This document shows positions 9,027-17,387 of a DNA stretch of 50,984 bases, in pieces. Source of the stretch: a candidate division TA06 bacterium (GTDB lineage: Bacteria; Edwardsbacteria; AC1; EtOH8); assembly GCA_016208585.1 (NCBI GenBank), contig JACQXR010000043.1, positions 1-50,984 on the forward strand, given 5' to 3'. Under the pieces are notes generated by a model. The model saw only the letters and a list, made by a program, of their open reading frames with translations, had not been told where the DNA came from and did not search any database. Within the stretch, counting starts at the first letter, position 1, and each line of letters opens with the position of its first letter. The translations under genes were made by a program, and so were the position numbers.

Positions 9027-9065
9027 CCTGTCCGCCGCAGTCCGCCAGAGTCGGACGAAGGAGGA
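9027..9065 (+). repeat. Dispersed intergenic repeat (CCTGTCCGCCG family), copy 1
   Basis: Begins CCTGTCCGCCGCAG and ends GACGAAGGAGGA; related copies lie at 22735-22760, 28868-28906, 30827-30846 and, inverted and more diverged, near 10332 and 14152. It fills the gap between two receiver genes. Confidence 0.6.
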
Positions 9066-9131
9066 AACGCAAAATATTTTCTTCAGTTTGTATTAAATTT
9101 GAGTGGTTAACTAAACTTTAGGTTTAGTAAA

Positions 9132-10256
9132 ATGAGCGAACAACCAAAAATATTGCTGGTGGATGACGAGGAGACCAATCTTAATCTCCTCAAAAGCCTG
9201 TGCCATAAAATGGGGTACGGCTGCCTGACCTCTCGCGACGGCAGACAAGCGGTGGAGGCGGCGTCTACCCAGCACCCCGACCTGATAATGATGGACGTGA
9301 TAATGCCCGAGATGGACGGTTTTGAGGCCACCCGCAAACTGAAGAGCGATCCCGCCACCTCCCATATCCCGGTCATCATGGTGACTGCGGCCAGCTCCCG
9401 GGAGGACAAGCTTAAGGGCATAGCCTGCGGGGCCAACGATTTCATCACCAAGCCGGTGGATGTCCAGGAGCTTTCCTTACGGATAAAGAACAACCTGAAT
9501 ATCAAGGAATACCACGATTTCTTAAAGAATTACAGCCTGACACTGGAACAGCAGGTGAAGGAAAGGACAGTCAAGCTGGAGAATGTCCTGCTGCAGCGGG
9601 ACCAGGCTTTTGACAAGATCAAGGCCGGATACATCGACACCATATTCCGGCTGACCTTGGCGGCCGAGTACAAGGACGGCCAGACCGGGAATCACATCCG
9701 GCGCACCAGCCATTACGCCAAAACCCTGGCCCTGGAAATGGGGCTGGACCAGGAGTTCGCCGAGACCATTTACTATGCCATGCCCATGCACGATATCGGC
9801 AAAGTGGGCATCCCGGACTCCATACTGCTGAAGCCCGGGCCGTTAAACGCCGAAGAATGGCTGGTGATGAAGGAGCACACCACCATCGGCAGCCGGATAT
9901 TGACTGGCTCGCAGTCCGAGATTCTGAACCTGGCCCAGCAGATAGCATTGACCCATCACGAGCATTGGGACGGCAAAGGTTACCCCCAAAAACTTGCAGC
10001 AGAGCAGATCCCGCTGGCCGGGCGCATTGCCAACGTGGTGGATCAATACGACGCCATCCGCAGCCGGAGGACTTACAAGCCCCGGATGGATCACCGGCAA
10101 GCCTTAAATATTTTGACTGAGGGCGATGATCGCTCCCAACCCGGACATTTTGACCCCGGAATAATTGAAGTATTCAGAAAAAAGCATCAGGTCTTTGAGG
10201 AAATATATAAGGCACATGCCGAACGGAACGAAGCGGCCCGGGGAGGAAAATCATGA
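9132..10256 (+). CDS. Response regulator with HD-GYP c-di-GMP phosphodiesterase domain
   Basis: The 374-residue protein has a receiver (residues ~5-120, phospho-acceptor Asp55 in LIMMDVIMPEMDG, Lys in ITKPVD), a short coiled linker and an HD-GYP domain (~160-350). Metal and substrate motifs are intact: HIRRTSHYA, the HD pair His220-Asp221 followed by IGKVGIPD, LLKPGPL, THHEHWDGKGYP, and GHFDP. HD-GYP domains hydrolyse cyclic di-GMP to pGpG or GMP (some also cGAMP), so phosphorylation here would alter second-messenger levels. The ATG has no good Shine-Dalgarno; a small hairpin (CTAAAC/GTTTAG, 9111-9127) sits directly before it and may limit translation. Confidence 0.93.
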   Translation: MSEQPKILLVDDEETNLNLLKSLCHKMGYGCLTSRDGRQAVEAASTQHPDLIMMDVIMPEMDGFEATRKLKSDPATSHIPVIMVTAASSREDKLKGIACGANDFITKPVDVQELSLRIKNNLNIKEYHDFLKNYSLTLEQQVKERTVKLENVLLQRDQAFDKIKAGYIDTIFRLTLAAEYKDGQTGNHIRRTSHYAKTLALEMGLDQEFAETIYYAMPMHDIGKVGIPDSILLKPGPLNAEEWLVMKEHTTIGSRILTGSQSEILNLAQQIALTHHEHWDGKGYPQKLAAEQIPLAGRIANVVDQYDAIRSRRTYKPRMDHRQALNILTEGDDRSQPGHFDPGIIEVFRKKHQVFEEIYKAHAERNEAARGGKS

Positions 10257-10286
10257 ACGCCCAAGTAAAGCTTATACAAACCAGTC

Positions 10287-10343
10287 GGTGACCTGCCTAC
10301 GCCGAGGCTTCCGCTTACGTCAAGACTACAGCGGACAGGCAAA
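10287..10343 (-). repeat. Dispersed intergenic repeat, inverted diverged copy
   Basis: On the minus strand this contains GCCTGTCCGCTGTAG, matching the repeat core at 9027. The whole 10257-10514 gap holds no gene that I can support. Confidence 0.4.
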
Positions 10344-10514
10344 AGGCATGATAAGGGTCGCTGAGGCCCAATTGCAGGGCTTTTATGTCATTACGAGACC
10401 GACTTCATCGCCCTTACTTGCGAAGTAATCCAAAAATAAAAATGCAAATTATAATATGACCGGATTAATAATAAGACTGGGTTATTTGACAGTTAAGCTT
10501 CCAACGGAGGTCTG

Positions 10515-13500
10515 ATGAAACAGGTTCCGGATGAGGGAATGGGGCTGCCGCGCGGTCGCGCCTCATGGAGCGTTTGGCTGGCCGGGGCAATAGCGGCAAC
10601 CGGTTTAGCCGGGCTGGGCGGCTGGATATTCGATGTCGGCATTCTGAAGAGCGTGCTGCCGGGTTTGGTGGCCATGAAGGCCAACACCGCCGTGGGTTTT
10701 TTGACATCCGGGCTGGCCCTGTTGCTATTGACCTGGCCTGGGGAACGAAAGCGATTCCGGCTCATTGCCGGCATCGGCTCCGCCTTTGTCGCGCTGTTAG
10801 GATTAGCCAGCCTGAGCCAGTACCTGTTCGGGTGGAACCTGGGCATCGACCAGTTATTGTTCAAGGAACAACCCGGAGCGGCATTCACGACGCATCTCGG
10901 ACGAATGGCGCCCCCGACCGCGTTCAACTTTGCGCTGCTCGGCCTGGCGCTTACTCTATCGTCGTTCGGCCGCCGGCCCCGCTTAGGTCAGTCGTTGGCT
11001 CTGATCGCCGGCCTGGTCGGGCTGCTGAGCATGCTGGGCTATTTTTTCGGTAATCAAGCGATCTATTTTTTTCCCTCCTGGACCCAGATGGCCGTCCATA
11101 CCGCAGTTTGCTTTGTTTTACTCTCCGTCAGTATTCTCCTATACTACTACAGGTCGGAACCGAACATTTTACTTAGTTCCGATCCTGTTTCCCGGCCGGT
11201 CGGACTGGGCTTCGGCCTGGTGTTCTTTATCCTTTTAGTGGTCGGGATGATCTCCATTCAAAGCGTGACTATGATGAATGAATCGGCCCGAGGGATAGAA
11301 CATACCCATCAGGTCATTCAAGAACTGGAGCAATATCGTGCCAAAATGAAGACCGCGGAGAGCGCCCAACGGGGTTATGCCATTTCAGAGAAAGCCGTCT
11401 TTCTGGAACGTTATCAAGCAGATCTGGGAGATGCAGTGCGGCTTCTGTCACAGGTTCGGGAACTGACCAAGGACAACCGGGGTCAGCAGCTCCGACTTGT
11501 CGGTCTGGATTCTTTAACCAGGTTAAAGATAGGTTTTTCGCACGACGTGGTCGCCGCCAGGCAGTGGAAAGGGAAAGCGGCGGCCCTGATTGCCTCTGGC
11601 TCCGGCCAGCGGTTGATGAGCCGGATCGACGCGGCCATCGACGGGATGACCGGGGAGGAAGCGCGGCTGCTGGCCCAAAGGCGCGAACAGGTTCGGCGGG
11701 CCCTTGCCATCACGGTAACGATGACCCTGCTCGGCGGTTTACTTGCCGCGCTGGTTGTCGTTTTTAGCGGCAGGCTAGTCGCCCGCGAGATGGAGGCCCG
11801 GCGCGGGGCCGAGCAGGCGCTTCAGGCCGCCAACGAGGAGTTAGAGGCCTCCAACCAGCAGGTCACCGCCGCCAATCAGGAGTTATCCGCCCTGAATCAG
11901 GAACTGCAGACTGCCCAGGAGGAGTTGGAACATCATCGCGATCAATTGCAACTGATGGTTAACGAGGCCACCGTCGAAATTCAGAAAAACTATCAAGAGT
12001 TGAAAGAAGAGGCCGAAGTTCGCAGGCGGGCCGAGGAATATCTGAAGGACAGCGAACAACTCAGCCGGGCGATCATGGAACAATCGCCGATAGGCGTCTC
12101 GGTTCGCAACAGGTTCGGAAGGCTGGAAAGATACAACGATGCCTGGCAAAAACTGTGGGCCATGACCGACGAAGATGTTAAAAAAGACCTGGAGACCGAA
12201 CGAACCAGGCTGGCCCCGGATCAAAAGGACGGCTACCTGGGCGAGTGGGCTGCAGAAGTTGAACGGGTGTATAAAAAGGGTGGAATACTGCATGTCCCTG
12301 AACTTCTGCTCAGTAAGCCGGAATTAGGGGGCGACCGTTTCATTTCGCAATATTTCTACGCCCTGACCGGAAAAGACGGCGGGGTTGACCGGGTGGTGAT
12401 ATTGACCCAGGACATCACCGAACGCAAACGGGCCGAGGAGGAATTGCGCCAAATGCAAGGGCAACTGGAGACCAATTACGCCGAACTGGAGGCAGCCAAC
12501 CAGGAGTTGCAATCTTCCGAAGAAGAGTTGAGGGCAGCGGAGAAGGGATTAAGGAGCCATGTGGAAGAATTGCACAAAACCAGAGAAATATTGCGGGAGA
12601 ACGAAGAACGATATCGTAGTTTATTTGACAACTCCCTGCTGGGGGTATACCGGACAACACCGGAGGGCCGGATATTGCTGGCCAATCCCGCCCTGATCCG
12701 AATGTTAAAGTTCGGTTCCTTTGAAGAGATGTCCTGGCGTAACCTTGAAAAAGAAGGATGGCCCGATTTTTCGCCATCCAGGACGGCATTTAAGGAAAAA
12801 ATTGAGGCCGAAGGCGTTGTCACTGGCTGGGAGACGATGTGGGAAAATTCAGCGGGCGAACCGGTTAACATTAGAGAAAGCGCCCGGGCAATAAGGGATG
12901 CCAATGGCAAAACATTATATTATGATGGAATGGTCGAGGATATCACCGGGCGCAAAGTGATGGAGCAGGAACTGCTGCAGGCCCAGAAAATGGAGGCCAT
13001 AGGCCACCTGGCCGGCGGGGTGGCCCACGACTTCAACAACATGCTGGCCGGGATCGTAGGCAACGCCGAACTGCTGCAGTTAAAAGTTTACGGACAGAAG
13101 GAACTGGAGGCCTATGTAGACAACATCATCAAGGCTTCGGGGCACGCCGCCAATCTCACCAAACAGCTTTTGGCCTTTGCCCGCAAGGGGCAGTATCAGC
13201 AGGCTCCGGTCAATGTCCATCAGGTCATCGCCGAAACCCTGGGCATCCTGGGCAATACCATAGACCGGCGGATCAAGGTAGAACAGCGCTTAAGGGCCAA
13301 CCCGGCGGTTATTCTGGGAGACCACAGCCAGTTAGAGAACGCTCTGATGAACCTGGGGATCAACGCCCGGGACGCCATGCCCGAAGGCGGCAAGCTGATT
13401 TTCTCCACCGACATGGCAAACCTGGATAAAGAATACCTCCGCAATCATAAGTACAAGGTCGAGCCCGGGCCTTATATCCAGATCTCGGTGGAGGATACCG

Positions 13501-14117
13501 GCTGTGGCATGACCGACGAGGCCAAACGCCATCTGTTCGAGCCGTTCTTCACCACCAAGGAAAAGGGCCAGGGCACCGGGCTGGGCCTGGCCGGGGTCTA
13601 CGGCTGTGTCAAGAACCACGAGGGATCGATAGAAGTATATTCCGAACTGGGCCGGGGGACGGCGGTCAAGATCTACCTGCCGGTATACGGCGGCCTGCCT
13701 GCGGCCGGGGATCAGGACTTTATCCAAATGGAGTTTCTGCGCAATACGGCGGGTACCGGAAGCATTCTAATAGTTGACGACGAGGAAATGATCCGGAGCA
13801 TCGCCGCCCAGATTCTTAAAAATGCCGGCTATCATGTCCATGCCTGCGCCGACGGCCAGGAAGCGGTGGAATTGTACTCCAGACAACACCAGAATATTGA
13901 TCTGGTTATAATGGATATGGTAATGCCCAAACTGGACGGACGCGAGGCCTTTGGCCGGATGCGCAAGATAAACCCCAAGGTCAAAGTGCTTTTGTCTTCG
14001 GGTTTTTCCGAGGACGGCGACGCCCAGGCCATTCTGCAGGACGGGGCGCTGGGATTCATCCAGAAGCCTTACCGCAGCGCCGAGCTGCTGTTGAGGGTGC
14101 AGCAGGCCTTGCAATGA
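10515..14117 (+). CDS. Hybrid sensor histidine kinase (membrane region-CHASE3-PAS-PAS-HisKA-HATPase-REC)
   Basis: The 1200-residue protein starts at ATG 10515 with ACGGAGG upstream. Residues ~18-240 hold about seven membrane helices of a type often fused to PAS kinases. A CHASE3 extracytoplasmic sensor spans ~245-390 and a further helix ~395-415. Then come a long coiled coil (~420-505), PAS 1 (~515-640), another coil, PAS 2 (~700-815), HisKA with His838 (GGVAHDFNNML), HATPase with an intact N-box (MNLGINARDAMPEGG), EDTGCGM and GTGLGLAGVYG, and a C-terminal receiver with Asp1134 (LVIMDMVMPKLDG) and IQKPY. All catalytic motifs are intact, so it should autophosphorylate and relay internally. The ligand is unknown. 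It probably feeds the receivers encoded around it. Confidence 0.93.
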   Translation: MKQVPDEGMGLPRGRASWSVWLAGAIAATGLAGLGGWIFDVGILKSVLPGLVAMKANTAVGFLTSGLALLLLTWPGERKRFRLIAGIGSAFVALLGLASLSQYLFGWNLGIDQLLFKEQPGAAFTTHLGRMAPPTAFNFALLGLALTLSSFGRRPRLGQSLALIAGLVGLLSMLGYFFGNQAIYFFPSWTQMAVHTAVCFVLLSVSILLYYYRSEPNILLSSDPVSRPVGLGFGLVFFILLVVGMISIQSVTMMNESARGIEHTHQVIQELEQYRAKMKTAESAQRGYAISEKAVFLERYQADLGDAVRLLSQVRELTKDNRGQQLRLVGLDSLTRLKIGFSHDVVAARQWKGKAAALIASGSGQRLMSRIDAAIDGMTGEEARLLAQRREQVRRALAITVTMTLLGGLLAALVVVFSGRLVAREMEARRGAEQALQAANEELEASNQQVTAANQELSALNQELQTAQEELEHHRDQLQLMVNEATVEIQKNYQELKEEAEVRRRAEEYLKDSEQLSRAIMEQSPIGVSVRNRFGRLERYNDAWQKLWAMTDEDVKKDLETERTRLAPDQKDGYLGEWAAEVERVYKKGGILHVPELLLSKPELGGDRFISQYFYALTGKDGGVDRVVILTQDITERKRAEEELRQMQGQLETNYAELEAANQELQSSEEELRAAEKGLRSHVEELHKTREILRENEERYRSLFDNSLLGVYRTTPEGRILLANPALIRMLKFGSFEEMSWRNLEKEGWPDFSPSRTAFKEKIEAEGVVTGWETMWENSAGEPVNIRESARAIRDANGKTLYYDGMVEDITGRKVMEQELLQAQKMEAIGHLAGGVAHDFNNMLAGIVGNAELLQLKVYGQKELEAYVDNIIKASGHAANLTKQLLAFARKGQYQQAPVNVHQVIAETLGILGNTIDRRIKVEQRLRANPAVILGDHSQLENALMNLGINARDAMPEGGKLIFSTDMANLDKEYLRNHKYKVEPGPYIQISVEDTGCGMTDEAKRHLFEPFFTTKEKGQGTGLGLAGVYGCVKNHEGSIEVYSELGRGTAVKIYLPVYGGLPAAGDQDFIQMEFLRNTAGTGSILIVDDEEMIRSIAAQILKNAGYHVHACADGQEAVELYSRQHQNIDLVIMDMVMPKLDGREAFGRMRKINPKVKVLLSSGFSEDGDAQAILQDGALGFIQKPYRSAELLLRVQQALQ

Positions 14118-14299
14118 ACAATAAATCCGACTACGCCCAGCCTTTGATAGGACTACGTCGGACAAGCAACGAATAATAATCGATGGAGTACTCACTATTC
14201 AGTAGGCTAACCCGGTAAATAGCGGCTACTGACTACTACTGGCTACCGTCTACCGAGTAGCTCCCGGTAATCAAACCTTCAACCCCGCGGTTCAAAAGT
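14118..14299. repeat. Intergenic spacer with repeat remnants rich in CTACT/GTAG
   Basis: An inverted, diverged copy of the CCTGTCCGCCG repeat (minus strand GCTTGTCCGACGTAG at 14152-14166) is followed by a stretch with repeated GGCTACTGACTACTACTGG-type strings. No gene or terminator is apparent. Confidence 0.4.
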
Positions 14300-15982
14300 A
14301 TGAAGCTGTTCAAAGGCCTGGCCTTAAATCACAAAAGTACGGTATTGATCATCCGCTGGTTGGTGGTGCTGCTGGTGATCTTCATGGCGGCTTATAGCCC
14401 CAAGGGCCTGGATTTTAACAGCCCCAATTACCTGCTGTCGCTGATCTACCTGATCCTCAACCTGGCCATCTCCTTTATTCCCCAACGTTACTTTGACAGG
14501 GGCTGGTTTGTTTACCTGCTGTTTGTGCTGGACATCATCTTCGTCTCGGCGGTGATCTATTTTGCCGAGGGCATAGACACCGACTTTTACCTGATTTATT
14601 TTTTAAGCATCTTCATGTCCAGCGTGGGCCAGAGCCTGGGGGGGTCCTTTCCGGTGGCCATCGTTACCTCGCTGTTGTACGGCTGGCTGGTCTACAAGAA
14701 GTACGGGACGGACATGTTCGGTGAGCCTGCATTCTGGCTGAGGATCCCGTTCTTCTTTTTGATAGCCATGTTCAGCAGTTTCTGGTCGGTCCAAGTTGCG
14801 GCCGAGCGGAAGAAGAAGGAACAGGCCGAGGAATTTAGTCACAGGCTTCAAAAAGAGATAGAACAGGCCACCGAAGAATATTTAAAGGCTAACGAAAACC
14901 TTAAATATTTTAAAGAATACAACGACAACATAATGGCCAGCATCAACAGCGGGGTGATCGTGGTGGATATAAACCGGGTGGCAACCACTTTCAATAAGGA
15001 AGCCGTGAATATTTGCCAGCTCGTTTCCGCCGCAGTGGTAGGCAAATCTTTGCGGGAATACGAAAAGCTTAAGCCCATTGACGATTTGCTTAAGGCTACC
15101 ATGGAACACGGTAATCCCCTTTCCAGAAAAGAGATGGTTTTAACGATGGAAAACAAAAGCGAGAAAGTGATAGATGTCTCCACTTCGCTGCTGCACAGCC
15201 AGACCACTAGGACCAACGGAGCCATTGCCATCTTTTCCGATATTTCCAAGACCAAAAGCCTGGAAGAGCGGGTTAAAAATTCGGAAAAGCTGGCGGTGCT
15301 GGGCGAGATGGCGGCGGTGATGGCCCACGAGATCCGCAATCCCTTGAACGCCATCGCCGGATTCTCCCAGCTGCTGCAGACCAAGGTGAACGAGGCCGAC
15401 CCCCGGCGCAAATACGTGGACATAGTCACCCAGGAAGCCTTCCGGATAGACACCCTGATCTCCGATATCCTTGATTTCGCCCATCAGAAGAAGGTCGCCA
15501 ACCTCGAGGTCAATGTGGAAGAACTGGCGGATCGGGTGATCGCAGCCAAATCGGACCAGGCAAAGAAAAAGGGGGTATCCCTGACAAAACAGCCCGCGTC
15601 CAATACTCCGGCGGTAATGGGCGACGCCGTGAGGCTGGAGCGGATACTGCTGAATCTTGTTAATAACGCCATTGACGCCATGGACCAGCCGGGCAATATA
15701 ACAATAAAGACAGAGCGGCTGGAGAGCGACCAGGGCCCCTTAGCCCATATTTCGGTGCAGGACAGCGGCTGCGGCATTCCCCCGGAAAACTTAAAGGCCA
15801 TATTCAAGCCGTTCTTTACCACCAAGTCGGCCGGGACCGGCCTGGGGCTGGCCATCATCCAGAAAATAGCGGAGGAACATCACGGGATTATCAGCGTGGA
15901 AAGCGAGATAGGCAAAGGCACCACTTTTAACCTGACGCTTCCAGCGGTGGGAAAGACGGGGGCACAAGGCAATGAACAGTGA
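14300..15982 (+). CDS. Membrane sensor histidine kinase (6 TM-PAS-HisKA-HATPase)
   Basis: The 560-residue protein has about six N-terminal membrane helices (residues ~15-165), a coiled segment (~170-205), a PAS domain (~210-320), HisKA with His343 (VMAHEIRNPLNAIAGF) and a complete HATPase with LNLVNNAIDAMDQPG, QDSGCGIP, and the TGLGLAII loop. The PilS/AtoS-like architecture fits a partner of an NtrC-type regulator, so this is the best candidate kinase for the 7216-8616 protein. No receiver is attached, unlike the upstream hybrid kinase. No good Shine-Dalgarno precedes the start. Confidence 0.93.
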   Translation: MKLFKGLALNHKSTVLIIRWLVVLLVIFMAAYSPKGLDFNSPNYLLSLIYLILNLAISFIPQRYFDRGWFVYLLFVLDIIFVSAVIYFAEGIDTDFYLIYFLSIFMSSVGQSLGGSFPVAIVTSLLYGWLVYKKYGTDMFGEPAFWLRIPFFFLIAMFSSFWSVQVAAERKKKEQAEEFSHRLQKEIEQATEEYLKANENLKYFKEYNDNIMASINSGVIVVDINRVATTFNKEAVNICQLVSAAVVGKSLREYEKLKPIDDLLKATMEHGNPLSRKEMVLTMENKSEKVIDVSTSLLHSQTTRTNGAIAIFSDISKTKSLEERVKNSEKLAVLGEMAAVMAHEIRNPLNAIAGFSQLLQTKVNEADPRRKYVDIVTQEAFRIDTLISDILDFAHQKKVANLEVNVEELADRVIAAKSDQAKKKGVSLTKQPASNTPAVMGDAVRLERILLNLVNNAIDAMDQPGNITIKTERLESDQGPLAHISVQDSGCGIPPENLKAIFKPFFTTKSAGTGLGLAIIQKIAEEHHGIISVESEIGKGTTFNLTLPAVGKTGAQGNEQ

Positions 15983-16010
15983 ACAATTAACAGGCCACCA
16001 GTCACTGCGA

Positions 16011-16074
16011 GCCTACTTTACTACGGGCGTACTTTACTACGGGGTACTACTCTACTGCCGGCCTACTTTAATAC
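16011..16074 (+). repeat. Short tandem repeats, about 17 bp, four imperfect units
   Basis: Units GCCTACTTTACTACGGG, CGTACTTTACTACGGGG, TACTACTCTACTGCCG and GCCTACTTTAATAC follow one another in the 120-base gap before the receiver gene at 16103. A similar CTACT-rich spacer precedes the kinase at 14300. Confidence 0.6.
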
Positions 16075-16102
16075 TTTTAAAATACAACCAAGGAGCGTCG
16101 GT

Positions 16103-16483
16103 ATGAAACGCATCATCGTGGCCGATGACGAGGCCAATATCCGGCTTCTGATGGAGGCGGTTTTAACCGAAGAGGGACACCAGATAACGGCGGTGGCCAG
16201 CGGCCGTGAAGCCCTAAGAAAGATACTAAAGGAGGATTTTGACTTGGGGATTTTTGACATTAAGATGCCGGACATGAACGGCTTGGAGCTGATCCAGAGA
16301 ATAAGGGAACTTAAAAAAACTTTTCCGGTCGTCGTTTGCTCGGCCTTCAAGCACCTGCAGGACGACTATGTCATCGGCACTTCGGGCATTGCTGCCTATA
16401 TCATCAAGCCGGTGAATCTTGATGATTTTAAAAACAAAATCAAAGAAATACTGGAACAAAAACAGTCGTCGGATTCCGGTTGA
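16103..16483 (+). CDS. Stand-alone receiver domain protein
   Basis: A 126-residue CheY-like receiver: VADDE acidic pair, phospho-acceptor Asp52 (LGIFDIKMPDMNG), Ser in VVCSAF and Lys in IIKPVN. AAGGAG (16091-16096) precedes the start. It follows the PAS kinase at 14300-15982 and is 33 bases before another receiver gene, so the three probably form one transcription unit. The receiver has no output domain and would work by relay or protein contact. Confidence 0.9.
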   Translation: MKRIIVADDEANIRLLMEAVLTEEGHQITAVASGREALRKILKEDFDLGIFDIKMPDMNGLELIQRIRELKKTFPVVVCSAFKHLQDDYVIGTSGIAAYIIKPVNLDDFKNKIKEILEQKQSSDSG

Positions 16484-16516
16484 AATAAAAAATCAAATAA
16501 GGTATAATCATACGTT

Positions 16517-16900
16517 ATGGAAAAGATCGTCAAGAATCCCAAAAAAATATTAGTGGTTGATGACGACCGCAATGTGCTGTTTTTGATGTCCGAATTGCTG
16601 GCCCGGGAAAACTATGAGATCATTCAGGCATCGGACGGGCTGGCCGCTTTGAAACTTGTCCGCCAGTTGTTGCCCGAACTGGCGGTGCTGGACGTGATGA
16701 TGCCCGGCCTAGACGGGTTTGAACTCTGCCGCCGGATAAAAAATGATCCCCTGACCAGCGGCATTAAAGTGATAATGGTCACCGCCAAAACTTTGGGCAA
16801 GGATATTGAAACCGGACTATCGGCCGGAGCCGACCACTACATCACCAAGCCGTTTAAGATATCCGAGCTGTCCACTAAAATAAAGGAATTGATCGGCTGA
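16517..16900 (+). CDS. Stand-alone receiver domain protein
   Basis: A 127-residue receiver with VVDDDR, phospho-acceptor Asp59 (LAVLDVMMPGLDGFE), Thr in VMVTAKT and Lys in ITKPFK. It resembles DivK/PleD-type receivers more than its upstream neighbour, so the two are not a recent duplication. Last gene of the signalling island; a terminator follows within five bases. It brings the island to eight signalling proteins, with only the NtrC-type and HD-GYP proteins carrying an effector domain. Confidence 0.9.
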   Translation: MEKIVKNPKKILVVDDDRNVLFLMSELLARENYEIIQASDGLAALKLVRQLLPELAVLDVMMPGLDGFELCRRIKNDPLTSGIKVIMVTAKTLGKDIETGLSAGADHYITKPFKISELSTKIKELIG

Positions 16901-16904
16901 ATAA

Positions 16905-16935
16905 AAAAGGCGGCTTGATCAATAACCCGCCTTTT
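16905..16935 (+). terminator. Intrinsic terminator closing the signalling island
   Basis: AAAAGGCGG (16905-16913) pairs with CCGCCTTTT (16927-16935), followed by AATTTTATTTT. Confidence 0.8.
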
Positions 16936-16986
16936 AATTTTATTTTATAAGTGGACGGATAATAAATATCATTGGCACCACGATTT

Positions 16987-17173
16987 AGAGCTTATCCTCA
17001 AATAACAATTTGGGCATAAACGGCTGCAAAACCGCCATACTGCGTCACGCTCATTCACCGTATCGCTGTGGATACGCTTCACTCGCGTTCCTGGTCTGGC
17101 ATGGTTCGACAGGCTCACTACATGCCTTTTCGCTCGTTTATGCTGACCCAAAGCTTATTTAAGGATAAACTCT
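16987..17173. mobile_element. Candidate 187-bp non-autonomous element with imperfect ~37-bp inverted ends
   Basis: The left arm 16987-17022 (AGAGCTTATCCTCAAATAAC...) and the right arm 17135-17173 read on the other strand (AGAGTTTATCCTTAAATAAG...) match at most positions, both running to CATAAACG. The interior has no gene and contains GGTTCGACAGGCTCACTAC, a string type also seen degenerate near 28037 and 29832. No clear target duplication was found, so it could also be a folded intergenic repeat. Confidence 0.5.
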
Positions 17174-17199
17174 TAGTAAAAAATAATAGTTACCCAATA

Positions 17200-17313
17200 T
17201 ACTAATGGGAGCGTATATTAGTAGACATTCCGGTTTCTTTTAAATCCAATATAATTAGCGTATTTAGCGTGTTTCGGTGGAAAAAAGTCTACTATTATCC
17301 GCTCTGATTAGTA
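17200..17313 (+). mobile_element. 114-bp MITE (IS630/mariner-like, TA ends), copy 1
   Basis: The segment is identical over all 114 bases, in inverted orientation, to 24436-24549. Its own ends are ~27-bp imperfect inverted repeats (TACTAATGGGAGCG... and, on the other strand, TACTAATCAGAGCG..., both running to TAGTAGAC). Each copy starts and ends in TA, and homology stops at those bases, as expected for an IS630/Tc1-mariner-type insertion that duplicates TA. No protein is encoded. Confidence 0.8.
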
Positions 17314-17316
17314 AAA

Positions 17317-17346
17317 GCTCCGCTTAAAAGCGGGGCCTTTCGTTTT
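17317..17346 (+). terminator. Terminator-like hairpin upstream of the DUF4159 gene
   Basis: GCTCCGCT (17317-17324) pairs with AGCGGGGC (17329-17336), one wobble, loop TAAA, then CTTTCGTTTT. Confidence 0.5.
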
Positions 17347-17350
17347 CTCC

Positions 17351-17379
17351 TTGCTTTTAGGCATCCAGCGTTGTAAAAT
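17351..17379 (+). promoter_or_regulatory. Promoter of the DUF4159-MFS-DUF4175 operon
   Basis: TTGCTT (17351-17356), 17-base spacer, TAAAAT (17374-17379). The -10 box ends only eight bases before the ATG at 17388, so the transcript would be leaderless or nearly so; no Shine-Dalgarno is present. Confidence 0.5.
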
Positions 17380-17387
17380 ACTAATTT

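Noticed and set aside
10365-10392. Terminator after the HD-GYP gene
   Set aside because: The GCCC/GGGC stem is only four to five base pairs, too weak to call.
16011-16074. CRISPR-like array
   Set aside because: Units are head to tail without spacers and no cas gene is present; it is a simple tandem repeat. No CRISPR array was seen anywhere in the window.
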